This document shows, piece after piece, positions 8,042-16,674 of a DNA stretch of 36,197 nucleotides (the stretch's first letter is position 1; every line of letters begins with the position of its first letter). The notes under the pieces were generated by a model. The model made no database searches, was not told the DNA's origin, and worked only from the letters and a program-made list of their open reading frames with translations. The stretch is from Winogradskya humida (GTDB lineage Bacteria; Actinomycetota; Actinomycetes; Mycobacteriales; Micromonosporaceae). The stretch is taken from contig NZ_BOMN01000053.1 in NCBI RefSeq assembly GCF_016862215.1, positions 1 through 36,197 of the forward strand, given 5' to 3'. The translations under genes and the position numbers were made by a program.

Positions 8042-8074
8042 AAGCCCCGGTCTGCGTACGCGGACCGGGGCTTC
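8042..8074. terminator. strong, probably bidirectional terminator
   Basis: AAGCCCCGGTC (8042-8052) pairs perfectly with GACCGGGGCTT (8063-8073) across a 10-nt loop. It has A-rich sequence on the left and TTCTT on the right, so it can serve both the plus-strand PKD protein gene and the convergent minus-strand gene ending at 8087. Confidence 0.85.
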
Positions 8075-8086
8075 TTGCTGTCCGGA

Positions 8087-9121
8087 TCAGATGACGTACG
8101 GCAACTCGGCGATGTGGTGATCGGCGAGCTCCCGGACCGGGGCCCACACCTCGTAGACGCCGCGTTCGTAGCAGCGGGCGCCGACCTTGTTGATGGAGTC
8201 GGAGTCCGGGCGTACCAGTCGCAGGCGGGCCCAGGTCTCGTCGCGTTGCAGGACCCAGACCGGCACGTCACGCCACAGTGCCTGCTCGGCCCGCCGGGAC
8301 AGCGTCTCGACCTGGTAGCGCGCGGCCCGGGTGAGCGCCCGGACCCGGAACTCCTCGGGCGGGTCCGCGACGGCCTGGTATTCCTGATCCTTTATGCGCC
8401 CGACGAGCCGCGCCGAGCCGGCATCGGTGCAGGGCACGTACTCGCGGTCCGGGCTGACCCCGGGGATCCCCTCCAGCAGGTGCCGCCATCGCGGTCCGGC
8501 CAGCCGCAGCCACCCGTGCTGCTCCGGCTGGTACGTGTAGAGCACCACCTCGTCGCCGGTCCCCGGATATGCCAGGAGCTGGGCGTTCGCGGGCATCGGC
8601 AGGTCGGCGAAGCCCGCGGTGACGAACTCCGGGATGAGGTCGTCGGTGCTGGGCGTGAAACCGGTGCCCAGCACCATCGAGCCGATCCGGGAGTGCGCGG
8701 GCACGGCGGGGAGCCCGGCCTGGACGCGGCCCATCGGGATCTCGAAGTCGATCGGGTCGGTGGCGCGCCAGCGCAGGGCGAAGGTCACGCCGTCGTCCGG
8801 GGCGCCGTCGGTGCGCAGGAAGGCGAGCTCGGCAGGGGTGCGCAGGTGGGCGATGTCGCAGGCGCGGTAACAGAAGCCGTAGGGAAGCCAGCCGGCGAGG
8901 TGCCCGGCGAGCTGGGCCGCGGAGAGCACCTTGACCATGCGGGTGCCGCGGACCACGGCCGCGGTCGCGCGGATGCCCTGCAGCAGGGAATCCTGATGAT
9001 GGCCGAACGACTGGCTCATCTCCTGGACCCGGCCCCACGTGAGGTCGCGTCGCAGGGGCGCCATCAGGGCAGGCTCTAGAGGGTCGGTGCCGACTTCGGA
9101 TTCCTCACCGGTCACGGTCAC
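8087..9121 (-). CDS. conserved-looking protein of unknown function (344 aa)
   Basis: I do not recognise the family. The protein is soluble, with no signal peptide and no membrane segment. It is rich in Trp, Arg and aromatic residues (WLPYGFCYRACD, YTYQPEQHGWLRLAGPRWRHLLEG), and its second half contains a basic helical stretch (RVRALTRAARYQVETLSRRAEQALWRD). Codon use is normal for the genome. The GTG at 9121 is preferred because TAGGTT (read on minus, 9134-9129) lies 7 nt before it as a leaderless -10. A TTG at 9130 in the same frame would add three residues and overlap that hexamer. It is divergent from tatD with about 100 bp between, and faces a shared terminator at its 3' end. Confidence 0.7.
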   Translation of the reverse strand: MTVTGEESEVGTDPLEPALMAPLRRDLTWGRVQEMSQSFGHHQDSLLQGIRATAAVVRGTRMVKVLSAAQLAGHLAGWLPYGFCYRACDIAHLRTPAELAFLRTDGAPDDGVTFALRWRATDPIDFEIPMGRVQAGLPAVPAHSRIGSMVLGTGFTPSTDDLIPEFVTAGFADLPMPANAQLLAYPGTGDEVVLYTYQPEQHGWLRLAGPRWRHLLEGIPGVSPDREYVPCTDAGSARLVGRIKDQEYQAVADPPEEFRVRALTRAARYQVETLSRRAEQALWRDVPVWVLQRDETWARLRLVRPDSDSINKVGARCYERGVYEVWAPVRELADHHIAELPYVI

Positions 9122-9224
9122 TCGCAGCAACCTAGGGGTCGCGGGTAGACGTAGGGTGAACGGGAGGTTACTCAGGCTTGCCGTGAAAAAAGTCTCGCGA
9201 GGTCATGTGTGATGCTGGTCCGCG

Positions 9225-10112
9225 ATGAACAGCAACCCGCCCACCGAGAATCGCAAGCAGCGTGAGGCCCGTCGCCGGGGCGAGTTCCCGCCGCCGCCGG
9301 AGCCGCTGGCCGTCCCGGTCTTCGACAGCCACACCCATCTCGACATCACCGTGCACGAAGCCGGGATGCCAGCTGACAACGATCCCGTCGAGGCCCTCAT
9401 CTCCGCCGCCGCGAAGGTCGGCGTCGACCGGCTGGTGCAGGTCGGCGTCGATCTCGACTCGTCACGGTGGGGCGCGGAGCTGGCCGCCCGGCACCCCAGC
9501 GTGCTCGCCGCCGTCGCCCTGCACCCCAACGAGGCACCGCGACTCGACGACCTCGACGAGGCGTTGCGGCAGATCGAGGCCCTGGCTGCCCTGCCACGCG
9601 TACGCGGCCTGGGCGAAACCGGCCTCGACACGTTCCGTACCAGCGAGGAGGGCCGGGCCGCGCAGGAGCAGAGCTTCCGCGCCCACATCGCCATCGCCAA
9701 GCGCTACGCGAAGCCGCTGATCATCCACGACCGCGAAGCCCACCAGGACGTGCTGCGGGTCCTCGACGAGGAAGGCGCCCCGGACGCCGTGGTGCTGCAC
9801 TGCTTCTCGGGCGACGCCGACTTCGCTGCCGAGTGTGTCCGCAGGGGATTCCTGCTGAGCTTCGCCGGCACGATGACGTTCAAGAACGCGGGCTACCTGC
9901 GCGAGGCCGCCGCGCTGACACCGCCGTCGCAGATGCTGGTCGAGACGGACGCGCCGTACCTGACGCCGATGCCCTACCGCGGGCGACCCAACGCTTCCTA
10001 CCTGATCCCGGTCACGGTGCGGGCGCTCGCCGAGACCACCGGCCAGGACCTCGACACCCTCTGCGCGGCGATCTCGGCCAACGGCGAGCGCGTATTCGGG
10101 CCCTGGAGCTAG
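9225..10112 (+). CDS. tatD: TatD family metal-dependent hydrolase (putative DNase)
   Basis: Metal-dependent TIM-barrel hydrolase of the TatD/YcfH family, described as a 3'-5' exonuclease or DNA-repair and quality-control nuclease. The product is 295 aa. After an Arg-rich, Pro-rich 30-residue N-terminus, the metal-binding HTHLD begins at H36. Further family motifs are GLGETGLD (the bridging Glu), HDREAHQD (His), HCFSGD (His) and ETDAPYL (Asp), so all metal ligands appear intact. ATG at 9225 is the only sensible start; there is no clear Shine-Dalgarno. It stands just before rsmA, as is usual in actinobacteria. A small minus-strand gene converges 4 bp after its stop. Confidence 0.93.
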   Translation: MNSNPPTENRKQREARRRGEFPPPPEPLAVPVFDSHTHLDITVHEAGMPADNDPVEALISAAAKVGVDRLVQVGVDLDSSRWGAELAARHPSVLAAVALHPNEAPRLDDLDEALRQIEALAALPRVRGLGETGLDTFRTSEEGRAAQEQSFRAHIAIAKRYAKPLIIHDREAHQDVLRVLDEEGAPDAVVLHCFSGDADFAAECVRRGFLLSFAGTMTFKNAGYLREAAALTPPSQMLVETDAPYLTPMPYRGRPNASYLIPVTVRALAETTGQDLDTLCAAISANGERVFGPWS

Positions 10113-10116
10113 CTCT

Positions 10117-10542
10117 TCAATCGAGCGGGTACGCCGCGCAGTCCAGTTGCTCGCCGAGGCCGCCGAGGAGCTTGGCGAAGCTCGTCGGCGCGGAGTTGAT
10201 CGGGCCGCGGGAGACGAAGCGGACCGCCCAGCGGTTACCCGTGGCGATGTTGAGGATGCGATGGACGACCAGGGCGCCGCGCTCGTCCGGCTCGACGCCG
10301 GTGACGCCCCTGTACCACCATTCGCCCTGCTGGGAGATCGAACGGGCGGCGCGGTCGACGACCACGGTGAGGGTGCTGCCGTCGCGGGTGACGGTGAACT
10401 CGTCGCCCTTCGCGGGCTTCGCCGCGCCGGTCGCCGCGATCGGTGACCGCCCGCCCGGCCGCGCGTCGAGCAGCACGGCGGCAACCTCGTCCGGTGTCGC
10501 TTCGACCACGCCTCGCAGCTGCAGCAGCTCCGTCATGCCCAT
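10117..10542 (-). CDS. small protein of unknown function, possibly SRPBCC/START-like
   Basis: A 141-aa soluble protein. The order of an N-terminal short helix with PDEVAAVLLDARP, a series of beta-strands (DEFTVTRDGSTLTVVVDR, GEWWYRGVTGVEPD, GALVVHRILNIA) and a C-terminal helix (SFAKLLGGLGEQLDC) resembles the helix-grip SRPBCC fold used by polyketide cyclase and START-like ligand-binding proteins. This is a shape-based inference without a diagnostic motif. The start at 10542 has GAGGGAG about 7 nt upstream; ATG at 10536 is a close alternative. It lies between tatD and rsmA, convergent with the former and divergent from the latter. Confidence 0.65.
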   Translation of the reverse strand: MGMTELLQLRGVVEATPDEVAAVLLDARPGGRSPIAATGAAKPAKGDEFTVTRDGSTLTVVVDRAARSISQQGEWWYRGVTGVEPDERGALVVHRILNIATGNRWAVRFVSRGPINSAPTSFAKLLGGLGEQLDCAAYPLD

Positions 10543-10622
10543 CGTTGTACTCCCTCGGCACCACCGCCGCTGCCCCGTGACCGACCGTCACGCCTGCGGG
10601 CACGTCCCCGCGCCGCACTGCG

Positions 10623-10628
10623 TAGGCT
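10623..10628 (+). promoter_or_regulatory. TAGGCT -10 element for leaderless rsmA
   Basis: TAGGCT, a classic actinobacterial -10, is 8 nt before the rsmA ATG, and no Shine-Dalgarno is present in between. Confidence 0.5.
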
Positions 10629-10636
10629 GTGACGTC

Positions 10637-11539
10637 ATGGCTGACGCACTCCTCGGCCCGGCGGAGATCCGGGAACTGGCGGGCCGGCTCGGGGTGGCGC
10701 CGACGAAGAAGCTCGGCCAGAACTTCGTGCACGACCCCAACACCGTGCGGCGCATCGTCACCGCGGCCGGGCTCACCCCCGACGACGTGGTGCTCGAGGT
10801 CGGCCCCGGTCTCGGCTCCCTCACCCTGGGCCTGCTCGGCACCGCCGCCCACGTCCACGCCGTCGAGCTCGACCCGGTCCTGGCCGCGGCCCTCCCCGAG
10901 ACGGTCACCACCCGTGCCGACGTCACGAAACTGACCGTGCACGCGGGCGACGCACTCAAAGTCACCGCGGGCCAGCTCACGCCGCCGCCGACCATGCTCG
11001 TGGCGAACCTCCCGTACAACGTCGCGGTCCCCGTGGTCCTGCACCTGCTCAGCGTGCTGCCCACGCTGCGCGGCGGCCTCGTCATGGTGCAGAAGGAGGT
11101 CGCCGACCGGCTGGTCGCGGGCCCCGGCTCCAAGATCTACGGCGTCCCCTCGGTCAAACTCGCCTGGTACGCCGACTCGCGCGCCGCGGGCCGCGTACCC
11201 CCCGCGGTCTTCTGGCCCGTCCCCAACGTCGACTCCGGCCTGGTCCACTTCTCCCGCCACGCCACCCCCGTCGCCGAAGTCTCCCGCGCCCTGGTCTTCC
11301 GCATCATCGACGCAGCCTTCGCCCAGCGCCGCAAAACCCTCCGCGCGGCCCTCGCCGGCTGGGCAGGCGGCGCGGACAACGCCGAAAAGATCCTGCTCGC
11401 GGCGGACATCAGCCCCCAGACCCGAGGCGAAGCCCTCACCATCACCGAATTCGCCGCCATCGCCACAGCCGCCATCGCCCTCGGCCACGGTGCCAAAACC
11501 AGCCCCGCCGCCCGACACCACGAGGACGCGGACTCCTGA
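10637..11539 (+). CDS. rsmA: 16S rRNA (adenine(1518)-N6/adenine(1519)-N6)-dimethyltransferase
   Basis: Dimethylates the two adjacent adenines in the 3'-terminal hairpin of 16S rRNA (KsgA family); its loss gives kasugamycin resistance. The 300-aa product has the family start KKLGQNFVHD near residue 25, SAM-binding motif I VLEVGPGLGSLT (about 51-62), the acidic AVELDP, and the catalytic motif IV NLPYNVAVP. FAQRRKTLRAAL lies in the C-terminal helical domain. Start ATG 10637 gives the normal N-terminus; a much longer in-frame extension upstream overlaps tatD and is rejected. The stop (11537-11539) overlaps the open frame of the following Uma2 gene. In related actinobacteria rsmA normally precedes ispE, and here two Uma2 genes separate them. 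Confidence 0.96.
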   Translation: MADALLGPAEIRELAGRLGVAPTKKLGQNFVHDPNTVRRIVTAAGLTPDDVVLEVGPGLGSLTLGLLGTAAHVHAVELDPVLAAALPETVTTRADVTKLTVHAGDALKVTAGQLTPPPTMLVANLPYNVAVPVVLHLLSVLPTLRGGLVMVQKEVADRLVAGPGSKIYGVPSVKLAWYADSRAAGRVPPAVFWPVPNVDSGLVHFSRHATPVAEVSRALVFRIIDAAFAQRRKTLRAALAGWAGGADNAEKILLAADISPQTRGEALTITEFAAIATAAIALGHGAKTSPAARHHEDADS

Positions 11540-11613
11540 GCGCGGCCCATTCGATCGAGGACATCCTCAATCTCCCGGACAAGGCCCCCCGCACCGAGCT
11601 CCGTGCGGGGGTA

Positions 11614-12057
11614 ATGGTCGCGATCCCCAGGCCCGTCGTCGGTCATCAGTACATCTGCACGGCACTCTGGGCCTGGTTCTGGCAGCACGCACCGGAGACG
11701 CTGAGGCCGACCACCGGCATCGGTGTTGAGATGAGTCCGCAGGACACACTGGAGCCGGACGTTCTTCTGCTGCGCCGTCCCGTCGAGCAGCAGAATCTTT
11801 ACTTCCCGCCCTCGCAGGTCGTCGTCGCTGCAGAGGTTGTGTCGCCGGGCACGGAGCGGCGTGACCGGGTCGAGAAGCCCGCGGAGTACGCGGCGGCCGG
11901 CATTCCGCATTTCTGGCGGATCGAGCAGGATCCGCTTCGGGTCTTTGCCTACGACCTGGTGGACGGCCGGTACGAGCTGGTCGGCGAGTCGGAGGGGGAG
12001 TTGGTGCTGAGCGTGCCCTTCGCGATCAGGCTTCCGGTTCAGGAACTTGTTGCGTGA
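11614..12057 (+). CDS. Uma2 family (DUF820) endonuclease-like protein, first copy, 5' end uncertain
   Basis: PD-(D/E)XK nuclease-fold protein of the Uma2 family, abundant in actinobacteria and cyanobacteria and of unknown biological role. The active-site pattern is present: LEPDVLLLRR supplies the Asp, and AAEVVSPGTERRDRVEK supplies the Glu and Lys. The first ATG (11614) yields 147 aa, but homology to the neighbouring copy continues upstream in the same frame (HSIEDILNLPDKAPRTEL, about 11548-11601). That stretch has no ATG, GTG or TTG; the only near-start is a CTG at 11536 overlapping the rsmA stop. Either translation begins at CTG or is coupled to rsmA, or the true start was lost by deletion and this copy is decaying. 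Confidence 0.7.
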   Translation: MVAIPRPVVGHQYICTALWAWFWQHAPETLRPTTGIGVEMSPQDTLEPDVLLLRRPVEQQNLYFPPSQVVVAAEVVSPGTERRDRVEKPAEYAAAGIPHFWRIEQDPLRVFAYDLVDGRYELVGESEGELVLSVPFAIRLPVQELVA

Positions 12058-12075
12058 CGGAGGCTTGGGGGTCGG
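12054..12075 (+). repeat. remnant of the ispE 5' end left by the Uma2 duplication
   Basis: The 18 bases GTGACGGAGGCTTGGGGG at 12054-12071 are identical to the first 18 bases of ispE (12715-12732), and the match continues at 3 of the next 4 positions. In both places the TGA of the Uma2 gene lies inside this GTGA. The duplicated unit therefore seems to have included the Uma2-ispE junction. Confidence 0.8.
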
Positions 12076-12136
12076 GTCGTTGCGGCCTCGGCGGTAAGCT
12101 CAGCGCGACTGGCAGGCAGCGCGAGGAGGTGGACTC

Positions 12137-12718
12137 ATGACGGCAGAAGCGACAGGCCCCGCCATCTGGGCACCGGACCCGGCTCGGCAGCGGATGAAGG
12201 CGTACACCGTCGAGGATGTGCTGAGGCTGCCGGAGGACGCGCCTCGAACGGAGATCTGGGACGGAGTTCTGGCTGTGGTTCCCTCGCCCTCGGGCGGTCA
12301 TCAGAAGATCAATCTTCGGCTGGCAAGCTGGCTGGAGCGGCATGCGCCGGACGATCTCGAGGCGCTGATGGCGATCGGTGTCATCATCAACCACAGGAAG
12401 ACGCTCGAGCCCGATGTCGCGCTGCTGCGCAAGCCGGTGGACTTCGACCATCACTATTACGAGGCGTCCCAGGTGGTGCTCGCGGTGGAGATCGTGTCCC
12501 CGAGCACGCGGCGGCGTGACCGGATGGAGAAACCGGGGCTGTATGCCGGCGCCGGCATTCCGCATTTCTGGCGGGTCGAGCAGAACCCGCTGCGGATTTT
12601 CGCGTACGACCTCGTCGGCGGTGCCTACCAGGCGGCGGATGACGCGGCCGCGAATGCGGAGCTGGTGCTGACGGCGCCGTTCGAGATGAAGCTTCCTGTT
12701 CGGGAAATTACTCCGTGA
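12137..12718 (+). CDS. Uma2 family (DUF820) endonuclease-like protein, second copy
   Basis: A full-length 193-aa Uma2 protein. The N-terminal helix YTVEDVLRLPEDAPRTEIWDG is followed by GGHQ, LEPDVALLRK (Asp) and AVEIVSPSTRRRDRMEK (Glu/Lys), the PD-(D/E)XK core, then GIPHFWRVEQ, typical of the family. ATG 12137 has a strong GAGGAGG about 9 nt upstream. The sequence is clearly paralogous to the gene ending at 12057 (shared AGIPHFWR[IV]EQ and FAYDLV). Its stop TGA (12716-12718) overlaps the GTG of ispE, so the two are probably translationally coupled. The cellular substrate is not known; a nuclease role is inferred from the fold only. Confidence 0.88.
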   Translation: MTAEATGPAIWAPDPARQRMKAYTVEDVLRLPEDAPRTEIWDGVLAVVPSPSGGHQKINLRLASWLERHAPDDLEALMAIGVIINHRKTLEPDVALLRKPVDFDHHYYEASQVVLAVEIVSPSTRRRDRMEKPGLYAGAGIPHFWRVEQNPLRIFAYDLVGGAYQAADDAAANAELVLTAPFEMKLPVREITP

Positions 12719-13662
12719 CGGAGGCTTGGGGGCCGGACGACGACAAGCCGCGCCGGTTCGCCGGACCGGTGAAGGTCCGGGTGCCTGCGAAGATCAATCT
12801 GCATCTGGGCGTGGGGCCGGTGCGGCCGGACGGGTTCCATGAGCTCAACACCGTCTATCACGCGATCAGCCTGTTCGATGAGCTGACCGCTCGGCCCGGG
12901 GACACTCTCACGCTGACCATGGAGGGTGAGGGCACCGGGGAGCTGGAGCTGGATGAGAGCAACCTGATCATCCGGGCGGCCCGGGCGCTGGCGCAGAAGG
13001 CGCGGGTGCCCGCTCATGCCCGCCTGCACCTGCGGAAGACGATTCCGCTGGCCGGGGGGCTTGCCGGCGGCAGTGCGGACGCCGCGGCGACGCTGCTGGC
13101 CTGTGATCTGCTCTGGGGCACCGGGTACGGCAAGGATGAGCTCGCGGAGATCGGGGCGGAGCTGGGCTCCGACATTCCGTTCCTGTTGCAGGGTGGCACG
13201 GCGCTGGGCACGGGGCACGGGGAGGCGGTCAGTCCGATTCTGGCCCGGCCGACCACATGGCACTGGGTGGTGGCGATCGCCGAGGGTGGGTTGTCGACGC
13301 CGGAGGTCTATCGGGAGCTGGACCGGATGCGGGAGAGCACCTGGTCGCCGGAGCCGCTGGAGAGCCCGGGGCAGCTGATGGCAGCGCTTCGCCAGCGCAG
13401 GCCGGAGGTGCTGGGCGCGGCGCTGGCCAATGACCTGCAGCCTGCGGCGTTGTCGTTGCGGCCGGCGTTGGCGGAGGTGCTCAAGGCGGGGTACGAAGCG
13501 GGTGCGCTGGCCGGGATCGTCTCCGGGTCGGGGCCTACCTGTGTCTTCCTGACCAGCGACGCCGCGCATGCCGAGAAGGTGGCCGCGGGGCTGCGGGACT
13601 CGGGTGTGTGCCGGGACGCCGTTGCCGCTCGTGGTCCGATGCCGGGCGCCCGGGCGGTCTGA
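12715..13662 (+). CDS. ispE: 4-diphosphocytidyl-2-C-methyl-D-erythritol kinase
   Basis: GHMP kinase that phosphorylates CDP-methylerythritol on the 2-hydroxyl in the MEP isoprenoid pathway. The 315-aa product carries VRVPAKINLHLGVGPVRPDGFHEL near the N-terminus (the Lys/Asn and Asp-Gly-Phe-His of IspE). The ATP-binding loop is PLAGGLAGGSADAAATL (about residues 113-129), and the C-terminal GIVSGSGPTCVFL is GHMP motif 3. Start GTG 12715 overlaps the preceding Uma2 stop. The N-terminal 18 residues before VKVRVPAKINL are a hydrophilic extension. ABC-F follows 32 nt downstream. Confidence 0.96.
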   Translation: MTEAWGPDDDKPRRFAGPVKVRVPAKINLHLGVGPVRPDGFHELNTVYHAISLFDELTARPGDTLTLTMEGEGTGELELDESNLIIRAARALAQKARVPAHARLHLRKTIPLAGGLAGGSADAAATLLACDLLWGTGYGKDELAEIGAELGSDIPFLLQGGTALGTGHGEAVSPILARPTTWHWVVAIAEGGLSTPEVYRELDRMRESTWSPEPLESPGQLMAALRQRRPEVLGAALANDLQPAALSLRPALAEVLKAGYEAGALAGIVSGSGPTCVFLTSDAAHAEKVAAGLRDSGVCRDAVAARGPMPGARAV

Positions 13663-13678
13663 CCCGGCGGGGCCCGGC

Positions 13679-13684
13679 TAGGCT
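13679..13684 (+). promoter_or_regulatory. TAGGCT -10 element before the ABC-F gene
   Basis: TAGGCT lies 10 nt before the GTG at 13695 in the short gap after ispE, with no ribosome binding site between, the same layout as at rsmA and metG. Confidence 0.4.
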
Positions 13685-13694
13685 GGACCTCATC

Positions 13695-15512
<1,818 letters not shown>

Positions 15513-15587
15513 TCCGGGGGTGCTCCTGCGGGCTCTCCCGCGATGCGCGAGAATCTTCGTGACACAAATCGAGCTTGGAGACGAACC

Positions 15588-16049
15588 ATGGCGCACACCC
15601 CGGTCAATCACCCGCTGCGGCCGATCTACCGCGCCCTGGGCGCGCTGGCCGGGTTGTATCTGGTCGTGTTCGGGATCGTGGGCGTCATCGTGACCGCCGG
15701 TGACGGCCTCTTCGGCACGTCGGGTGACCGGGTGCTCGGCCAGGGCACCAACCTGTTCTGGGCGATCGTCTCGGTGCTGGTCGGCGCGATCGTGCTGATC
15801 GCCACCGTCATCGGGCGCAACTCCGACGTCGAGGTCGACAAGTACTTCGGCTGGGGCCTGCTCGTGGTCGGCAGCTACTCGCTCGCGGCCAGCCGCACGG
15901 ACGCCAACTTCCTCGACTGGAGCATCGCGACCGTCGTCGTGACCTACCTGATCGGCACGATCCTGATCACGGTGAGCCTCTACAGCAAGGTCGCGGCGCC
16001 CTCGCAGACCGGCGCGCCGCGTCAGGTGCGCGAGTCCCAGCACGCCTGA
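15588..16049 (+). CDS. DUF4383 membrane protein, first of pair
   Basis: A 153-aa integral membrane protein with four predicted hydrophobic helices. The N-terminal HPLRPIYRALGALAGLYLVVFG and the mid-protein RNSDVEVDKYFGWGLL followed by ASRTDANFLD are the recurrent features of the DUF4383 family, whose function is unknown. Start ATG 15588 has GGAG about 8 nt upstream; the longer frame from 15543 lacks any site. Its stop TGA shares a base with the ATG of the next gene (TGATG), so the two are coupled. Confidence 0.85.
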   Translation: MAHTPVNHPLRPIYRALGALAGLYLVVFGIVGVIVTAGDGLFGTSGDRVLGQGTNLFWAIVSVLVGAIVLIATVIGRNSDVEVDKYFGWGLLVVGSYSLAASRTDANFLDWSIATVVVTYLIGTILITVSLYSKVAAPSQTGAPRQVRESQHA

Positions 16050-16477
16050 TGGCCCACTACCCGCTCGATCATCACCTGCGCCAGCCCTACCGCCTGCTCG
16101 CCGCGGCCTCGGGCCTCTACCTGACCGTGGCCGGCCTGCTCGGTGTCGCCGCCTCCTGGGGCGAGTCGTTCTTCGGTCACGGCTCCGACTGGGCGCTGGG
16201 GCTGCGCTTCAACCCCGCGGGCGCCTGGCTGTCGACGCTGGCCGGCCTCGCGGTGCTGGCCGCGGCGGCGCTCGGCGGCAACGTGCACCACCGGGTCAGC
16301 ATGGTCCTCGGCTGGGCCATCATGGCGGTGTCGATGGTGGTGCTGGCCGCCATCCAGACCGACGCGAACTTCCTGAATGTTTCCATGGTGAACGTCATCG
16401 TCCTGGCGCTGCTGGGCCTGGTCGTGCTCACCGCCGGCCTCTACGGCCAGGTGCGCACCGCCGGCAACCGGGCCTGA
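16049..16477 (+). CDS. DUF4383 membrane protein, second of pair
   Basis: A 142-aa paralogue of the preceding protein with the same four-helix layout (HHLRQPYRLLAAASGLYL, then FFGHGSDWALGL, then GNVHHRVSMVLGW and IQTDANFLNVS). The shared DANFL motif precedes the last helix in both. The one-base overlap with the upstream gene suggests coupled translation and perhaps a hetero-oligomer. A terminator 33 nt downstream separates the pair from the megasynthase operon. Function unknown. Confidence 0.85.
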   Translation: MAHYPLDHHLRQPYRLLAAASGLYLTVAGLLGVAASWGESFFGHGSDWALGLRFNPAGAWLSTLAGLAVLAAAALGGNVHHRVSMVLGWAIMAVSMVVLAAIQTDANFLNVSMVNVIVLALLGLVVLTAGLYGQVRTAGNRA

Positions 16478-16509
16478 CCACCGCCTCGGTCAATATCGTG
16501 TAGTGCCGC

Positions 16510-16540
16510 CACGCCCCGTGACTTCGTCCGGGGCGTGATT
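16510..16540 (+). terminator. hairpin terminator after the DUF4383 pair
   Basis: CACGCCCCG (16510-16518) pairs perfectly with CGGGGCGTG (16529-16537) across a 10-nt loop. The trailing sequence (ATTGCTGTT) is only moderately T-rich. It marks the boundary between the upstream housekeeping block and the synthase operon. Confidence 0.65.
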
Positions 16541-16584
16541 GCTGTTGGGAACAGCCGGTCACCCGGGCCCGGTCAAGGTCGTTA

Positions 16585-16611
16585 ACTTACGGCTACGTCA
16601 CCGTCACTTAC
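16585..16611 (+). promoter_or_regulatory. ACTTAC direct repeat upstream of the synthase operon
   Basis: ACTTAC occurs at 16585-16590 and again at 16606-16611, 21 bp apart, that is two helical turns. The first continues as ACTTACGG and is followed by CCGTCAC, giving partial dyad symmetry. It lies 64-90 bp before the start of the first megasynthase gene, where a regulator would bind. No clear -35/-10 pair was identified around it. Confidence 0.3.
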
Positions 16612-16674
16612 CCACCCGTAGGTAGGCCCGGCAGACCGGTCGGAACTCGGTGCCCAACCACGAAGCGGAGTCCG

